In this document: positions 27,549 to 37,173 of the stretch, piece by piece
How the letters are laid out: the number at the start of each line of letters is the position of its first letter
Position numbering within the stretch: position 1 is the first letter of the stretch
Assembly: GCA_011391595.1 (NCBI GenBank)
Contig: JAABQG010000021.1
Coordinates: 1 to 51,904 of the forward strand
From: Hydrogenophaga sp.
GTDB lineage: Bacteria > Pseudomonadota > Gammaproteobacteria > Burkholderiales > Burkholderiaceae_C
Reading direction: 5' to 3'
Length of the DNA stretch: 51,904 nt
Translations under genes and position numbers: made by a program
The notes under the pieces: generated by a model
Told to the model about the DNA's origin: nothing
What the model saw: the letters and a program-made list of their open reading frames with translations, nothing else
The model's database searches: none

Positions 27549-29237
27549 ATGTCTGAATCTTTTGCCGACCTATTTGCCGAATCGCTGGAACGCACCGAAA
27601 TGCGTCCGGGCGAAGTCATCACCGCTGAAGTCGTGCGCATCGAACACAGCTTCGTGGTGGTCAACGCCGGTCTCAAGTCCGAGGCCTACGTGCCCCTGGA
27701 AGAATTCAAGAACGACAAGGGCGAAGTCGAAGTCCAGGTCGGCGACTTCGTGTCGGTGGCCATCGGCTCCATCGAAAATGGCTACGGCGACACCATCCTG
27801 TCGCGCGACACCGCCAAGCGCCTGGCTTCGTGGATGAGCCTGGAAAAAGCCCTGGAATCCGGCGAATTCGTCACCGGCACGACCAGCGGCAAGGTCAAGG
27901 GCGGCCTGACCGTGCTGGTCAATGGCATCCGCGCCTTCCTGCCTGGCTCGCTGGTGGACACCCGCCCGACCAAGGACCTGTCTCCGTACGAGAACAAGAC
28001 CCTGGAATTCAAGGTCATCAAGCTCGACCGCAAGCGCAACAACGTGGTGCTGAGCCGCCGCGCGGTGGTGGAAGCCAGCATGGGCGAAGAACGCGCCAAG
28101 CTGATGGAAACCCTGAAAGAGGGTTCCGTGGTGCGTGGCGTGGTCAAGAACATCACCGAATACGGTGCGTTCGTGGACCTCGGCGGCATCGACGGCCTGC
28201 TGCACATCACCGACATGGCCTGGCGCCGCGTCCGCCACCCGAGCGAAGTCGTTCAGGCCGGCCAGGAAATCTCCGCCAAGATCCTCAAGTTCGACACCGA
28301 GAAGAACCGCGTGTCCCTGGGTCTCAAGCAGATGGGCGATGACCCGTGGATGGGCGTGAACCGCCGCTACCCGCAAGGCACGCGCATGTTCGGCAAGATC
28401 ACCAACATCGCCGACTACGGCGCGTTCGTGGAACTCGAACCCGGCATCGAAGGCCTGGTGCACGTCTCCGAGATGGACTGGACCAACAAGAACATCGCCC
28501 CGGCCAAGCTCGTGGCGCTGGGCGATGAAGTCGAAGTCATGGTCCTGGAGATCGACGAGGACAAGCGCCGCATCAGCTTGGGCATGAAGCAGTGCAAGGC
28601 CAACCCGTGGCAGGAATTCGCGCAGAACACCAAGCGCGGCGACCGCGTCAAGGGCCCGATCAAGTCGATCACCGACTTCGGTGTGTTCGTCGGCCTGGCT
28701 GCCGGCATCGACGGCCTGGTGCACCTGTCCGACCTGTCCTGGAACGAAACCGGCGAAGCCGCCGTGCGCAACTACAAGAAGGGCCAGGAAGTCGAGGCTC
28801 TGGTGCTGGCCGTGGACGTGGACCGCGAGCGCATCTCGCTGGGGATCAAGCAGCTCGACCAGGATCCCTTCACCACCTTCGTGTCGGTCAACGACAAGGG
28901 CCAGATCGTGACCGGCAAGGTCAAGACCGTGGACGCCCGTGGCGCCGAGATCGACCTGGGTGAAGACATCATCGGTTACCTGCGCGCCAGCGAGATCTCC
29001 CGCGACCGCGTGGAAGATGCCCGCAACGTGCTCAAGGAAGGTGACGAGGTCACGGCTGTCGTGGTGAACGTGGATCGCAAGACCCGCAATATCCAGCTGT
29101 CGATCAAGGCCAAGGACATGGCGGACCAGAACGAAGCCATGCAGTCCCTGAGCCAGCAGTCGGCGCGTGAAAACGCTGGCACGACCAGCCTCGGCGCACT
29201 GCTGCGCGCCAAGCTGGACAATAACGAGTCGAAGTAA
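27549..29237 (+). CDS. rpsA: 30S ribosomal protein S1
   Basis: mRNA-binding ribosomal protein needed for translation initiation, 562 residues. It holds six S1 (OB-fold) repeats; repeats 3-6 are clear from [60 protein letters not shown] and [20 protein letters not shown]. The position downstream of cmk and upstream of ihfB is the standard proteobacterial order. The 192 bp before it contains no gene and probably its own leader and promoter. Confidence 0.98.
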   Translation: MSESFADLFAESLERTEMRPGEVITAEVVRIEHSFVVVNAGLKSEAYVPLEEFKNDKGEVEVQVGDFVSVAIGSIENGYGDTILSRDTAKRLASWMSLEKALESGEFVTGTTSGKVKGGLTVLVNGIRAFLPGSLVDTRPTKDLSPYENKTLEFKVIKLDRKRNNVVLSRRAVVEASMGEERAKLMETLKEGSVVRGVVKNITEYGAFVDLGGIDGLLHITDMAWRRVRHPSEVVQAGQEISAKILKFDTEKNRVSLGLKQMGDDPWMGVNRRYPQGTRMFGKITNIADYGAFVELEPGIEGLVHVSEMDWTNKNIAPAKLVALGDEVEVMVLEIDEDKRRISLGMKQCKANPWQEFAQNTKRGDRVKGPIKSITDFGVFVGLAAGIDGLVHLSDLSWNETGEAAVRNYKKGQEVEALVLAVDVDRERISLGIKQLDQDPFTTFVSVNDKGQIVTGKVKTVDARGAEIDLGEDIIGYLRASEISRDRVEDARNVLKEGDEVTAVVVNVDRKTRNIQLSIKAKDMADQNEAMQSLSQQSARENAGTTSLGALLRAKLDNNESK

Positions 29238-29301
29238 CTTTGCATGACAGACCGCGCTGGGCGGCGCAAACCGTCCGCGCGAACTGTCCGCAACTTGCCA
29301 G

Positions 29302-29613
29302 ATGACTAGATCCGACCTCGTCGAAGAACTGGCGGCCCGCTTTGGCCAGCTCACCCATCGCGATGCAGAATTCGCCGTCAAGACGATTCTGGACGCGATG
29401 AGCGATGCGCTGGTGCGGGGGCACCGCATTGAAATTCGCGGGTTCGGCAGTTTTTCGATCAACCGTCGCCCGCCACGCATGGGACGCAACCCGCGTTCAG
29501 GCGAGAGCGTGGCGATTCCCGAGAAGCGCGTGCCGCACTTCAAGCCAGGCAAGGCCCTGCGCGAAGCCGTGGACAAACGCACCGCAGAACTGAACGCCGC
29601 GAAACCGACCTGA
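29302..29613 (+). CDS. ihfB: Integration host factor subunit beta
   Basis: DNA-bending nucleoid protein, partner of IhfA; 103 residues. HU/IHF-family motifs are present: [17 protein letters not shown] at the N-terminus, then [29 protein letters not shown], including the intercalating-proline RNPRSGE region, and [15 protein letters not shown] often assists sigma-54 promoters, and one such promoter (glnA) lies in this window. It follows rpsA by 64 bp. Confidence 0.96.
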   Translation: MTRSDLVEELAARFGQLTHRDAEFAVKTILDAMSDALVRGHRIEIRGFGSFSINRRPPRMGRNPRSGESVAIPEKRVPHFKPGKALREAVDKRTAELNAAKPT

Positions 29614-29692
29614 ACGGCCGGCAGACGGCGTCGCTCTGCAGCTTCAGCCTGCCGGGCGCAACGCTAGAATCGATCCGTCACCGGGGAGACTC

Positions 29693-29995
29693 ATGAAGAA
29701 ACTCTTGTGGCTGCTTAAGTGGATGCTTAAGGCAGCCATTTTTTTTACCCTGTTTGCCTTCGCGCTGAACAACCAGCAGGATGCCACCGTGCATTTTTTC
29801 TTTGGCACACAGTGGCGCACCCCGCTGGTGCTGGTGGTGTTGACCGCCTTCACCGCCGGCGTGGCCATCGGTGTCCTGGGCATGGTTCCGCGCTGGTGGC
29901 AGCACCGCAAGGCCGCCCGGCGGGTTCAGCGCGATGCCGCTCCCACCCCCGCCAGCGGACCCACCCCGCCGTCACCGCCTGCCCATGGACTTTGA
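29693..29995 (+). CDS. lapA: LapA-type inner-membrane protein (DUF1049)
   Basis: 100 residues with two membrane segments (about 8-26 and 44-66) and a basic C-terminal tail (WWQHRKAARRVQR) on the cytoplasmic side. The NNQQDATVHFFFG segment between them is the LapA family signature. LapA partners LapB in control of lipopolysaccharide assembly and LpxC turnover. It overlaps lapB by 11 bp, so the two are coupled. A TAGAAT box near 29665 may be a local promoter. Confidence 0.88.
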   Translation: MKKLLWLLKWMLKAAIFFTLFAFALNNQQDATVHFFFGTQWRTPLVLVVLTAFTAGVAIGVLGMVPRWWQHRKAARRVQRDAAPTPASGPTPPSPPAHGL

Positions 29996-31133
29996 TTTCG
30001 TCTGGATCCTGCTGGGCCTGCCCCTGGCCTTCATGATGGGCTGGGTCGCGTCGCGCTTTGATCTGCGGCAGCTCCGCGTTGAAAACCGGCGTGCCCCCAA
30101 GGCTTATTTCAAGGGTCTGAACTTCCTGCTCAACGAGCAGCAGGATCAGGCCATCGATGCCTTTATCGAGGCCGTGCAGAACGACCCCGACACGTCCGAG
30201 CTGCATTTCGCGCTGGGCAACCTGTTTCGCCGGCGAGGCGAATACGACCGCGCGGTTCGGGTTCACGAACATCTGCTCTCCCGGGGTGACCTGACGGCTG
30301 CCGACCGCACCCGCGCCCAGCACGCGCTGGCACTCGACTTCCTCAAGGCCGGCCTGCTCGACCGGGCGGAGGATGCGTTGCGCAAGCTGGACAAAACGCC
30401 TTTCGAGAATCAGGCCCGGCTGGCGTTGCTGTCCATCTATGAGCGCTCGCGGGAATGGCCGCAAGCGGCCGAGGTGGCGCGCAAGCTTGAAGCCTCGGGC
30501 GAGGCCAGCTTTTCCGGGCGACTGGCGCACTATCTGTGTGAACAGGCCGCCACCTTCACCGCCTCTGGCGACCTGGGGTCCGCACAGCGACTGCTGGAGC
30601 AGGCCATCGCTGACGCGCCGCCATCGGCACGCCCCAGGATTCAACTGGCCAGCCTGCAACGGTCACAGGGGCATCACGATGCGGCCCTGGCCACGATGGT
30701 TGACCTGATGCAGGCGGCGCCTGCGGCGACGCCATTGGTCGCCATTGCCCTGGCCGAAACTGCCCAAGTCTGCGGCCGGACCCAGCAGGTCCTTGGCTTG
30801 TTGCACGCCAGCTATGAACAGATGCCCTCACTCGACGTGATGGAGGCCATCGTCAGGCTGGAAGGCGCGGCGGGCATCGATGCCCGCGCGGGGTATATCC
30901 GCCATCTGGAACGGGAACCGTCGCTGATCGCTGCCGCGCGCTGGATTGCCGGTGAAAAGCTCGAGCACGACCAATTCCACCCGCTGGTCCAGCGAGCGCT
31001 CGACCACGCGGTCAAGCCCTTGAGCCGCTACCGCTGCGCCGCCTGCGGTTTCGAGGCCAAAGATCACTTCTGGCAATGCCCCGGTTGCCAGGCCTGGGAC
31101 AGCTACCCGCCGCAACGGGTGGAGGAGCTCTGA
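29985..31133 (+). CDS. lapB: LapB, TPR/rubredoxin-like LPS assembly protein
   Basis: 382 residues. An N-terminal membrane anchor (MDFDFVWILLGLPLAFMMGW) is followed by multiple tetratricopeptide repeats (for example YFKGLNFLLNEQQDQAIDAF and LHFALGNLFRRRGEYDRAV). A C-terminal rubredoxin-like zinc knuckle has CAAC (351/354) and CPGC (365/368). LapB guides FtsH to degrade LpxC and so balances LPS with phospholipid synthesis. The ATG at 29985 is chosen because it starts the anchor and overlaps lapA, as in relatives. Confidence 0.94.
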   Translation: MDFDFVWILLGLPLAFMMGWVASRFDLRQLRVENRRAPKAYFKGLNFLLNEQQDQAIDAFIEAVQNDPDTSELHFALGNLFRRRGEYDRAVRVHEHLLSRGDLTAADRTRAQHALALDFLKAGLLDRAEDALRKLDKTPFENQARLALLSIYERSREWPQAAEVARKLEASGEASFSGRLAHYLCEQAATFTASGDLGSAQRLLEQAIADAPPSARPRIQLASLQRSQGHHDAALATMVDLMQAAPAATPLVAIALAETAQVCGRTQQVLGLLHASYEQMPSLDVMEAIVRLEGAAGIDARAGYIRHLEREPSLIAAARWIAGEKLEHDQFHPLVQRALDHAVKPLSRYRCAACGFEAKDHFWQCPGCQAWDSYPPQRVEEL

Positions 31134-31248
31134 GCCCGCGCCAGGCGACGTCGCCGCTCTTACCGAACCGTCTGCGGGCGTTCACCTGGAACAGCACACA
31201 GACCCGCCGTCAACGGTGCGTCGCCCTGCCCCGTTATAGTTGGGCCCT

Positions 31249-31271
31249 CCCGGCAAACCTGCCGGGTTTTT
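31249..31271 (+). terminator. Intrinsic terminator after lapB, close before the ComEA-like gene
   Basis: CCCGGCA and TGCCGGG form a 7-bp stem around AACC, followed by five T. It ends 21 bases before the ComEA-like ATG. A TATAGT hexamer (31235-31240) sits just before the hairpin, so if that is a -10 box the hairpin would lie in the leader of the next gene and act as an attenuator instead. Confidence 0.75.
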
Positions 31272-31292
31272 CATGACCGAGGAGTAAACCCC

Positions 31293-31871
31293 ATGTTGAA
31301 GAAGATTCTGGCCCTTGTGGCCATGCTGTATGCCGCTGCGTCATTTGCCGCCGTGGATGTGAACAAAGCCACCGCTGCGGAACTCGACAGCATCAAGGGC
31401 ATCGGCCCGGGCATCTCGACCAAGATCCTGGACGAGCGCAAGAAGGGCAACTACAAGGACTGGAACGACTTCATCACCCGCGTCCAGGGTGTGGGCGACA
31501 CCAACGCCGCCAAATTTTCCGCCGAAGGCCTGACGGTGAATGGCGCCGGCTTCAAGGGCGCCGCTGCCGCGCCTGCTGCTGCGGCACCGGCCAAGAAGGA
31601 CGACAAGCCGGCTGCGGCAATGCCCGCCAAGGCCGAAGACAAGAAGGCCGAGGCCAAGCCGGCTGCGGCCGCCGCAGCACCCGCCAAGGATGCCAAGGCC
31701 GACCCCAAGGCAGAGGCCGCGGCCAAGAAGGAAGCCGACAAGAAGGCCAAGGACGACGCCAAGGCCAAGAAGGCTGACGATGCGAAGGCCAAGGATGCCA
31801 AGAAAGACGAGAAGCCCGCTGCCAAACCTGCCGATGCCGCCAAGCCGGCCGCCAGCGCCGCCAAGAAGTAA
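31293..31871 (+). CDS. ComEA-like helix-hairpin-helix protein with long Ala/Lys-rich tail
   Basis: 192 residues. Signal peptide (MLKKILALVAMLYAAASFA), then a helix-hairpin-helix domain (VDVNKATAAELDSIKGIGPGISTKIL, about 21-75) like the DNA-binding domain of ComEA. The second half is a low-complexity tail of Ala-Lys-Pro-Asp (AKADPKAEAAAKKEADKK style). Secretion plus HhH suggests periplasmic DNA binding in DNA uptake; the tail may bind DNA or the cell wall, which is inference. A GAGGAG ribosome binding site precedes the ATG, and terminators lie on both sides, so it is transcribed alone. Confidence 0.83.
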   Translation: MLKKILALVAMLYAAASFAAVDVNKATAAELDSIKGIGPGISTKILDERKKGNYKDWNDFITRVQGVGDTNAAKFSAEGLTVNGAGFKGAAAAPAAAAPAKKDDKPAAAMPAKAEDKKAEAKPAAAAAAPAKDAKADPKAEAAAKKEADKKAKDDAKAKKADDAKAKDAKKDEKPAAKPADAAKPAASAAKK

Positions 31872-31916
31872 GCGCATCCCGCTCACTTTCGCTGCCGCCC
31901 CCGGCGGGGCAACCCT

Positions 31917-31941
31917 GAAAACCCGCTACGGCGGGTTTTTT
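31917..31941 (+). terminator. Intrinsic terminator after the ComEA-like gene
   Basis: ACCCGC and GCGGGT pair around TACG, preceded by four A and followed by a run of T. It lies 45 bases past the stop codon. Confidence 0.85.
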
Positions 31942-32000
31942 CATGCTTTTTGAGCCTTGGCCCAGCGTCGAACAGCCTTTTCCTGCTATCGATTTTTCAT

Positions 32001-32534
32001 CTACTGAACCCAGGCAATCAGGTCCGTCACGCCCACGTCCACGCCCGCCTGCATCAGCAGCGTGCTCACCTGACCGCGGTGGTGTGTCTGGTGGTTGAAG
32101 AAATGCGTCAGGGCCTGCCACATCGGGTGGACACGTTGCACCCCCTTGGTATTGATGTAGCGCATGCTGCGCTGCGGGAAGTCCGCCGGCAGCGCGGCCA
32201 GCCAGGCTTCGATCGCGGCGTCCAGCCGGGCGCGGTGGGCGCGCAGTGCGGTCCAGTCGGCGTGCAGTTCGGTCTCGTGGTGGGCACCGGCGGGCAAAAC
32301 GAGCAGGTCGGCCGGCAAGACGTCCGGGGCTTCACCTTGCGCCGCAAAGCGGCCCAGCCACATCATGTCGCCCCAGAGCAAATGGTTCAGCGTGGCATGG
32401 ATGGAGCCAAAGAACGCGCCGCGCGGGGCCTTGCGGGCCGCGTCATCCAACTGCTCGCAGGCGTCATACAGGCGCGCATTGAAGCCGGTGTTGTAGTGCG
32501 CGAGAAAGCGGTAGCTGTCCATCAACGCGTCCAC
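32001..32534 (-). CDS. DinB-family (DinB/YfiT-like) metal-binding protein
   Basis: 177 residues of four-helix-bundle type. The family's metal-binding histidines are in SIHATLNHLLWGD (near 48-60) and HFFNHQTHHRGQ (near 148-159). The GTG at 32534 is preferred because AGGAG lies six bases upstream; an ATG at 32522 is four codons later. DinB-like proteins include thiol transferases and many of unknown role. The gene is downstream of the oxoprolinase gene on the same strand, with a dispersed repeat between them, so joint transcription is possible but not certain. Confidence 0.85.
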   Translation of the reverse strand: MDALMDSYRFLAHYNTGFNARLYDACEQLDDAARKAPRGAFFGSIHATLNHLLWGDMMWLGRFAAQGEAPDVLPADLLVLPAGAHHETELHADWTALRAHRARLDAAIEAWLAALPADFPQRSMRYINTKGVQRVHPMWQALTHFFNHQTHHRGQVSTLLMQAGVDVGVTDLIAWVQ

Positions 32535-32552
32535 GGTCAACTCCTGAATCCA

Positions 32553-32579
32553 TAGCTGATAATGACGGTTCGACGCTGG
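32553..32579 (+). repeat. Dispersed 27-bp repeat, copy 4 (between hyuAB-like and DinB-like genes)
   Basis: TAGCT, 14 bases, GACGCTGG. Here the repeat reads on the plus strand while both neighbours are on the minus strand, so unlike the other copies it is antisense to local transcription. Confidence 0.65.
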
Positions 32580-32595
32580 GAATGCGGGATTTTTA

Positions 32596-35500
32596 TCAAG
32601 ATTTCTCCGCGACGGGGCCAAATCCGCCACCTCCGGGCGTGTGGATCTCGAAAACATCGCCCGGCAACATCTCCGCACTGCCGATGTGGGCCAGCGTCTC
32701 GATGCGGCCGTCGGCCCGAACCACGCGGTTGATGCCCGGCGCCCCCGCCTCGCCACCGGCCAGGCCGAACGCCGGATGCACCCGGCCATTGGACAGGATG
32801 CTCGCCGTCATTGCCTCCAGGAAACGCACCCGCCGCACGCCACCGTTGCCACCTGTCCAGCGCCCGGCGCCACCCGAGCCCTGGCGGATGGCGAAGCTGT
32901 CCAGGCGCACCGGAAAGCGGAACTCCAGCACCTCCGGGTCGGTCAGGCGAGAGTTGGTCATGTGCGTCTGCACGACGCTGGTGCCATTGAAGCCGCCCGT
33001 CAGCACGCCCGCCGCGTCGAACGCCCCGCCCGCCCCGCTGCCGCCCGAGATGGTCTCGTAATACTGGTGGCGCGCGTTGCCGAAGGTGAAGTTGTTCATG
33101 GTCGGCTGGCTGCCGGCCATCACGCCCAGCGCGCCGAACAGCGCGTTGGTGATGCAGGTCGACGTTTCCACGTTACCCGCGACCACCGAGGCCGGCGGGT
33201 TCGGGTTCAGCATGGAGCCCGGCGGGATGATCACCAGGAGCGGCTTCAGGCAACCGGCGTTAAGCGGGATGTCGTCGTCCACCAGCGTGCGGAACACATA
33301 CAGCACCGCCGCCATGCAGACCGCCGTGGGCGCGTTGAAGTTGTTGGTCTGCTGGGGGCTGGTGCCGGTGAAGTCGATGGTGGCGCTGCGGCTGGCCGCA
33401 TCGACACGGATCGCGACCTGGATCTGCGCGCCGTTGTCCAGCGCCAGCGTGAAGGCGCCATCCTTCAGGCGCGTGACGACGCGGCGCACCGACTCCTCGG
33501 CGTTGTCCTGCACATGGCGCATGTAGGCCTGCACCACGTCCAGGCTGAACTGGTCCACCATCTTGCGCAATTCCTGCACGCCTTTCTCGTTGGCGGCGAT
33601 CTGCGCCCTGAGATCGGCCATGTTCTGCGCGGGGTTTCTTGAAGGGTATTCGCCACTCTGCAACAACGCAACCATCTCCGCCTCGCGCAGCACGCCGCGC
33701 TCGACCAGCTTGACGTTGTTGATCTGAACGCCCTCTTCCTCGATGCGGGTGGAGAACGGCGGCATTGAGCCCGGCGTGGTGCCGCCAATGTCGGCATGGT
33801 GGCCGCGCGAACCCACGTAGAACATCGGCACCTCGGAGTCACCCAGGTACACCGGTGTGATGACCGTGATGTCGGGCAGGTGCGTGCCGCCGTGGTAGGG
33901 GTCGTTCAGCACGTAGACATCACCGCGCTGCATGGTGCCGGCGTTCTCGCGGATCACGGTCTTGATGCTCTCGCCCATGCTGCCCAGGTGCACCGGCATG
34001 TGCGGCGCGTTGGCGATCAGGTGGCCCTCGGCGTCGAACAGCGCGCAGCTGAAATCGAGGCGCTCCTTGATGTTGACCGAGTAGGCGGTGTTCTGCAGCT
34101 GCAGGCCCATCTGCTCGGCGATGTTCATGAACAGGTTGTTGAACACCTCCAGCAGCACCGGGTCGGCGGTGGTGCCTGCGGCGTAGGTGACGGCGCGGGC
34201 CTCGCGGCGCTCCAGCACCAGGTGGTCCAGTGCGGTGAGCCTCGCCTCCCAGCCGGGCTCGACCACGGTGGTGGCGTTCTTCTCGGCAATGATGGCCGGT
34301 CCGGGAATCAGGTCGCCGGGGCGCAGGTCCTCGCGCACCACCAGCGCGGCGTCCTGCCAGCAGCCGCCGGAGTAGACCGGCACGGTGCTGCGCCGCGGCA
34401 GCGCGCGCGGCGGTTGCACGGCGTGGCTCGGCTCGGCCGGCGCGTCGCCAGCCACCACAGCCTCGACCGACACCGCTTCAACGACCAGGCCCTTGCCCTG
34501 CATCAGGAAGGCGAAGCGCTGGCGGTAGGTAGCTTCGAAGCCGGCGGTGATGGCGGCGAGCACCTGCGTCGGCAAAGACGCATCGGCACCCTGCAGCGGC
34601 CAACCCACCACCAGCGCCGAGTCACTGCCCTCGTAGCGCACATGCACCCGCCGGTGCGTCGTGATGGCGCCCGCACTGGCCTGTTGACGGGCCAGTTCGC
34701 CCCCCGCGGCCGCAGCCAGCGTATCGAGCTTCGCAACGATCTCCGGCAGGGCGTCGGGCGTCAGCTGCAGTTCCACCGCCTGTTCGCGGATCACGTTCTG
34801 ATCGGCCAGGCCCATGCCATAGGCGCTCAGCACGCCGGCCAGCGGGTGCACGAACACACGCGTCATGCCCAGCGCATCGGCCACCAGGCAGGCGTGCTGG
34901 CCGCCCGCGCCGCCGAAGCACTGCAGGGTATAGCGCGTCACGTCGTAGCCGCGCGCTACCGAAATTTTCTTGATGGCATTGGCCATCTGCTGCACCGCGA
35001 TCTGGATGAAACCCTCGGCCACCTCCTCGGGCGCGCGACCGGTCAACGCGGCCAGCGCGGCGAACTTCTCGCGCACCACCTCGCCGTCCAGCGCCTCGTC
35101 GGCGCCATGGCCAAAGACCTTGGGGAAATACGCCGGCTGGATCTTGCCGACCATCACATTGGCGTCAGTCACGGCCAGCGGGCCCCCGCGCCGGTAACTC
35201 GCCGGGCCGGGGTTGGCCCCGGCGCTCTGCGGCCCCACGCGAAAGCGCGAACCGTCAAAGGCCAGGATCGAGCCGCCGCCCGCGGCCACGGTATGGATGC
35301 TCATCATCGGCGCGCGCATGCGCACGCCGGCCACCTGGGTCTCGAACTCGCGCTCGAACTCGCCCGCGAAGTGCGACACGTCGGTCGAGGTGCCGCCCAT
35401 GTCGAAGCCGATCACTTTTTCGATGCCCGCCAACTCCGCTGTCCGGGCCATGCCGACGATGCCGCCCGCCGGGCCGGACAGGATCGCGTCCTTGCCCTGG

Positions 35501-36273
35501 AAGGCGTGCGCGTCGGTCAGCCCGCCGGAAGACTGCATGAAGTACAGCTTGACGCCCGGCATCTCCGCGGCCACCTGCTCCACATAGCGGCGCAGGATCG
35601 GCGACAGGTAGGCATCGACCACCGTGGTGTCGCCGCGGCTCACAAACTTCATCATCGGACTGGTCTGGTGGCTGGTGCTGACCTGGGTGAAACCGACCTC
35701 ACGGGCGATGCGCGCGGCCGCCTGCTCGTGCGCGGTGAAGCGGTAACCGTGCATGAAGACGATGGCCACGCTGCGCAGGCCGGTGTCGAAGGCGGCCTGC
35801 AACTGAGCGCGCAGGTCGCCTTCATCGAGCGCTTGCACCAGGTCGCCCTGTGTACCGACGCGCTCCTCGGCCTCGATCACGCGGCTGTACAGCAGCTCCG
35901 GCAGCACGATGCGGCGGTCGAACAGGCGCGGGCGGTTCTGATAGGCGATGCGCAGCGCGTCACGAAAGCCGCGCGTGGTTACCAGCAGCGTCGGTTCGCC
36001 CTTGCGCTCCAGCAGCGCGTTGGTGGCCACCGTGGTGCCCATCTTCACGCACTCGACTTGCGCCGGCGTCACCGGCTCGCCGGGCAACAGGCCCAGCAGA
36101 TGACGGATGCCGGCGACCGCGGCGTCGCGGTACTGCTCGGGGTTCTCGGACAGCAGCTTGTGTGTCACCAGGGAATAGCCGCCGCCCGGCTCGGGCCGGC
36201 GGCCCACCACGTCGGTGAAAGTGCCGCCGCGGTCGATCCAGAACTGCCAACGGGGTGCAAGTTGTTCAATCAT
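32596..36273 (-). CDS. Fused HyuA/HyuB-type hydantoinase / 5-oxoprolinase
   Basis: ATP-dependent cyclic-amide hydrolase, 1225 residues, the length of the fused 5-oxoprolinase. The N-terminal HyuA half starts [12 protein letters not shown] (ASKHA ATPase, about 12-23) and includes [13 protein letters not shown] and GGGSILAF. The HyuB half starts about residue 690 ([20 protein letters not shown]) with [33 protein letters not shown] and [14 protein letters not shown]. The ATG at 36273 has a GGAGAA ribosome binding site; the upstream frame extension is low complexity. Substrates of the family are 5-oxoproline, hydantoins or N-methylhydantoin. The neighbours (racemase, TRAP transporter, MarR regulator) fit a hydantoin or oxoproline catabolic role, but the substrate is unproven. 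Confidence 0.92.
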   Translation of the reverse strand: MIEQLAPRWQFWIDRGGTFTDVVGRRPEPGGGYSLVTHKLLSENPEQYRDAAVAGIRHLLGLLPGEPVTPAQVECVKMGTTVATNALLERKGEPTLLVTTRGFRDALRIAYQNRPRLFDRRIVLPELLYSRVIEAEERVGTQGDLVQALDEGDLRAQLQAAFDTGLRSVAIVFMHGYRFTAHEQAAARIAREVGFTQVSTSHQTSPMMKFVSRGDTTVVDAYLSPILRRYVEQVAAEMPGVKLYFMQSSGGLTDAHAFQGKDAILSGPAGGIVGMARTAELAGIEKVIGFDMGGTSTDVSHFAGEFEREFETQVAGVRMRAPMMSIHTVAAGGGSILAFDGSRFRVGPQSAGANPGPASYRRGGPLAVTDANVMVGKIQPAYFPKVFGHGADEALDGEVVREKFAALAALTGRAPEEVAEGFIQIAVQQMANAIKKISVARGYDVTRYTLQCFGGAGGQHACLVADALGMTRVFVHPLAGVLSAYGMGLADQNVIREQAVELQLTPDALPEIVAKLDTLAAAAGGELARQQASAGAITTHRRVHVRYEGSDSALVVGWPLQGADASLPTQVLAAITAGFEATYRQRFAFLMQGKGLVVEAVSVEAVVAGDAPAEPSHAVQPPRALPRRSTVPVYSGGCWQDAALVVREDLRPGDLIPGPAIIAEKNATTVVEPGWEARLTALDHLVLERREARAVTYAAGTTADPVLLEVFNNLFMNIAEQMGLQLQNTAYSVNIKERLDFSCALFDAEGHLIANAPHMPVHLGSMGESIKTVIRENAGTMQRGDVYVLNDPYHGGTHLPDITVITPVYLGDSEVPMFYVGSRGHHADIGGTTPGSMPPFSTRIEEEGVQINNVKLVERGVLREAEMVALLQSGEYPSRNPAQNMADLRAQIAANEKGVQELRKMVDQFSLDVVQAYMRHVQDNAEESVRRVVTRLKDGAFTLALDNGAQIQVAIRVDAASRSATIDFTGTSPQQTNNFNAPTAVCMAAVLYVFRTLVDDDIPLNAGCLKPLLVIIPPGSMLNPNPPASVVAGNVETSTCITNALFGALGVMAGSQPTMNNFTFGNARHQYYETISGGSGAGGAFDAAGVLTGGFNGTSVVQTHMTNSRLTDPEVLEFRFPVRLDSFAIRQGSGGAGRWTGGNGGVRRVRFLEAMTASILSNGRVHPAFGLAGGEAGAPGINRVVRADGRIETLAHIGSAEMLPGDVFEIHTPGGGGFGPVAEKS

Positions 36274-36397
36274 GCGGATTTCTCCATTGCAACAAGGGGG
36301 CGAGGCCCCAAGCCAGGGACACCGCGGAACCGGCTTTGCCGGGCCGCAGGTGTCGCACCCTTGAGGGGGAGGCGGCGGCAGCCGCTTCGGGGGTGTT

Positions 36398-36952
36398 TCA
36401 CAAGGACGCCGCCGCGCGGGCCGCCTGGTCGTACATGCCCGACAACACGCGCAGCAGCCGGGCGAGTTCACCGATGTCGCGGTTCAGGCCGTCGTCGGCC
36501 TTCAGCGCGTTGATCAGACAGGCCTCGCGGATTTCGCGGTAACGCTGCACATAGCCGCGCCCGATTTCGGTGGAGGCGTAGGTCACTTCCTTGCCGTTCT
36601 TGCTGCCCACCACCACGCCGAGGTTCTGCAGCTTCTTCAGCGCGTAGTTGATCAGGTGCGTGTCTTCCACGTTCATGATGAAGCAGATGTCGGCCAGGCG
36701 TTTGTCGCGCGCCCGGTGCGTGACGTGGTGCAGCACCAGCACGTCCAGCGGCGTCAGGTCTTTCAGGCCGGCCGCACTCATGCAGTGCGCGATCCAGCGG
36801 TGAAAGGCGTTGCCGGCCACGATGAGGCCGAACTCGAACTCGCTCAACTCGGCGCTCTGCGGCGACACCAGGTGCGCCGAAGAAACGATGGGCGAGGCCG
36901 CGGCCGGCCGGATGGCGGGCGCTGGCGGGGGGGAAACGGCTTTCTTCGGCAT
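36398..36952 (-). CDS. MarR-like winged-helix transcriptional regulator
   Basis: 184 residues. A winged-helix domain occupies about 55-150: [20 protein letters not shown], then [21 protein letters not shown] as the likely recognition helices, and a wing near [16 protein letters not shown] disordered Pro/Ala N-terminus precedes it. The ATG at 36952 has AGGAGG six bases upstream; an ATG six bases earlier is too close to it. It is divergent from the TRAP operon and upstream of the oxoprolinase gene on the same strand. It is thus a good candidate for the local regulator of both. A sigma-70 promoter with a palindrome lies upstream. Confidence 0.83.
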   Translation of the reverse strand: MPKKAVSPPPAPAIRPAAASPIVSSAHLVSPQSAELSEFEFGLIVAGNAFHRWIAHCMSAAGLKDLTPLDVLVLHHVTHRARDKRLADICFIMNVEDTHLINYALKKLQNLGVVVGSKNGKEVTYASTEIGRGYVQRYREIREACLINALKADDGLNRDIGELARLLRVLSGMYDQAARAAASL

Positions 36953-37048
36953 CCACATCCTCCTGAAAGCGCGCCATCGGGACGACCGCGGCGCGGGGCG
37001 CCATCCGGACCCGGCCCGGCAACATGGCATCGTTATTGCAAGAGCCGG

Positions 37049-37089
37049 ATTGTAGATAGATCACAAACAATTTATCAACGATTTGTTGA
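37049..37089 (-). promoter_or_regulatory. Promoter and likely operator of the MarR-like gene
   Basis: On the minus strand TTGATA (37073-37078) and TACAAT (37049-37054) are 18 bases apart, a good sigma-70 promoter. A perfect palindrome TCAAC-N5-GTTGA (37075-37089) overlaps the -35 box and sits between the divergent MarR-like and TRAP genes, as expected for an autorepressor operator. A plus-strand TTGACA (37086-37091) overlaps its right arm, but I found no good -10 for it. Confidence 0.6.
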
Positions 37090-37173
37090 CATTCAGGGAA
37101 AACACCAATCACCATTCACCCCGTCGGCACTACAGTGCGACCATCACCAACCCACCTCGTTACGGAGCCTTTC

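Noticed and set aside
33796..36513. Very long plus-strand open frame (about 905 codons) opposite the oxoprolinase gene
   Set aside because: The product is His/Arg/Gly-rich with no motif; it is a GC-driven shadow of the clearly conserved minus-strand gene. The same reasoning applies to the long antisense frames over gyrA, rpsA, dctM and glnA.
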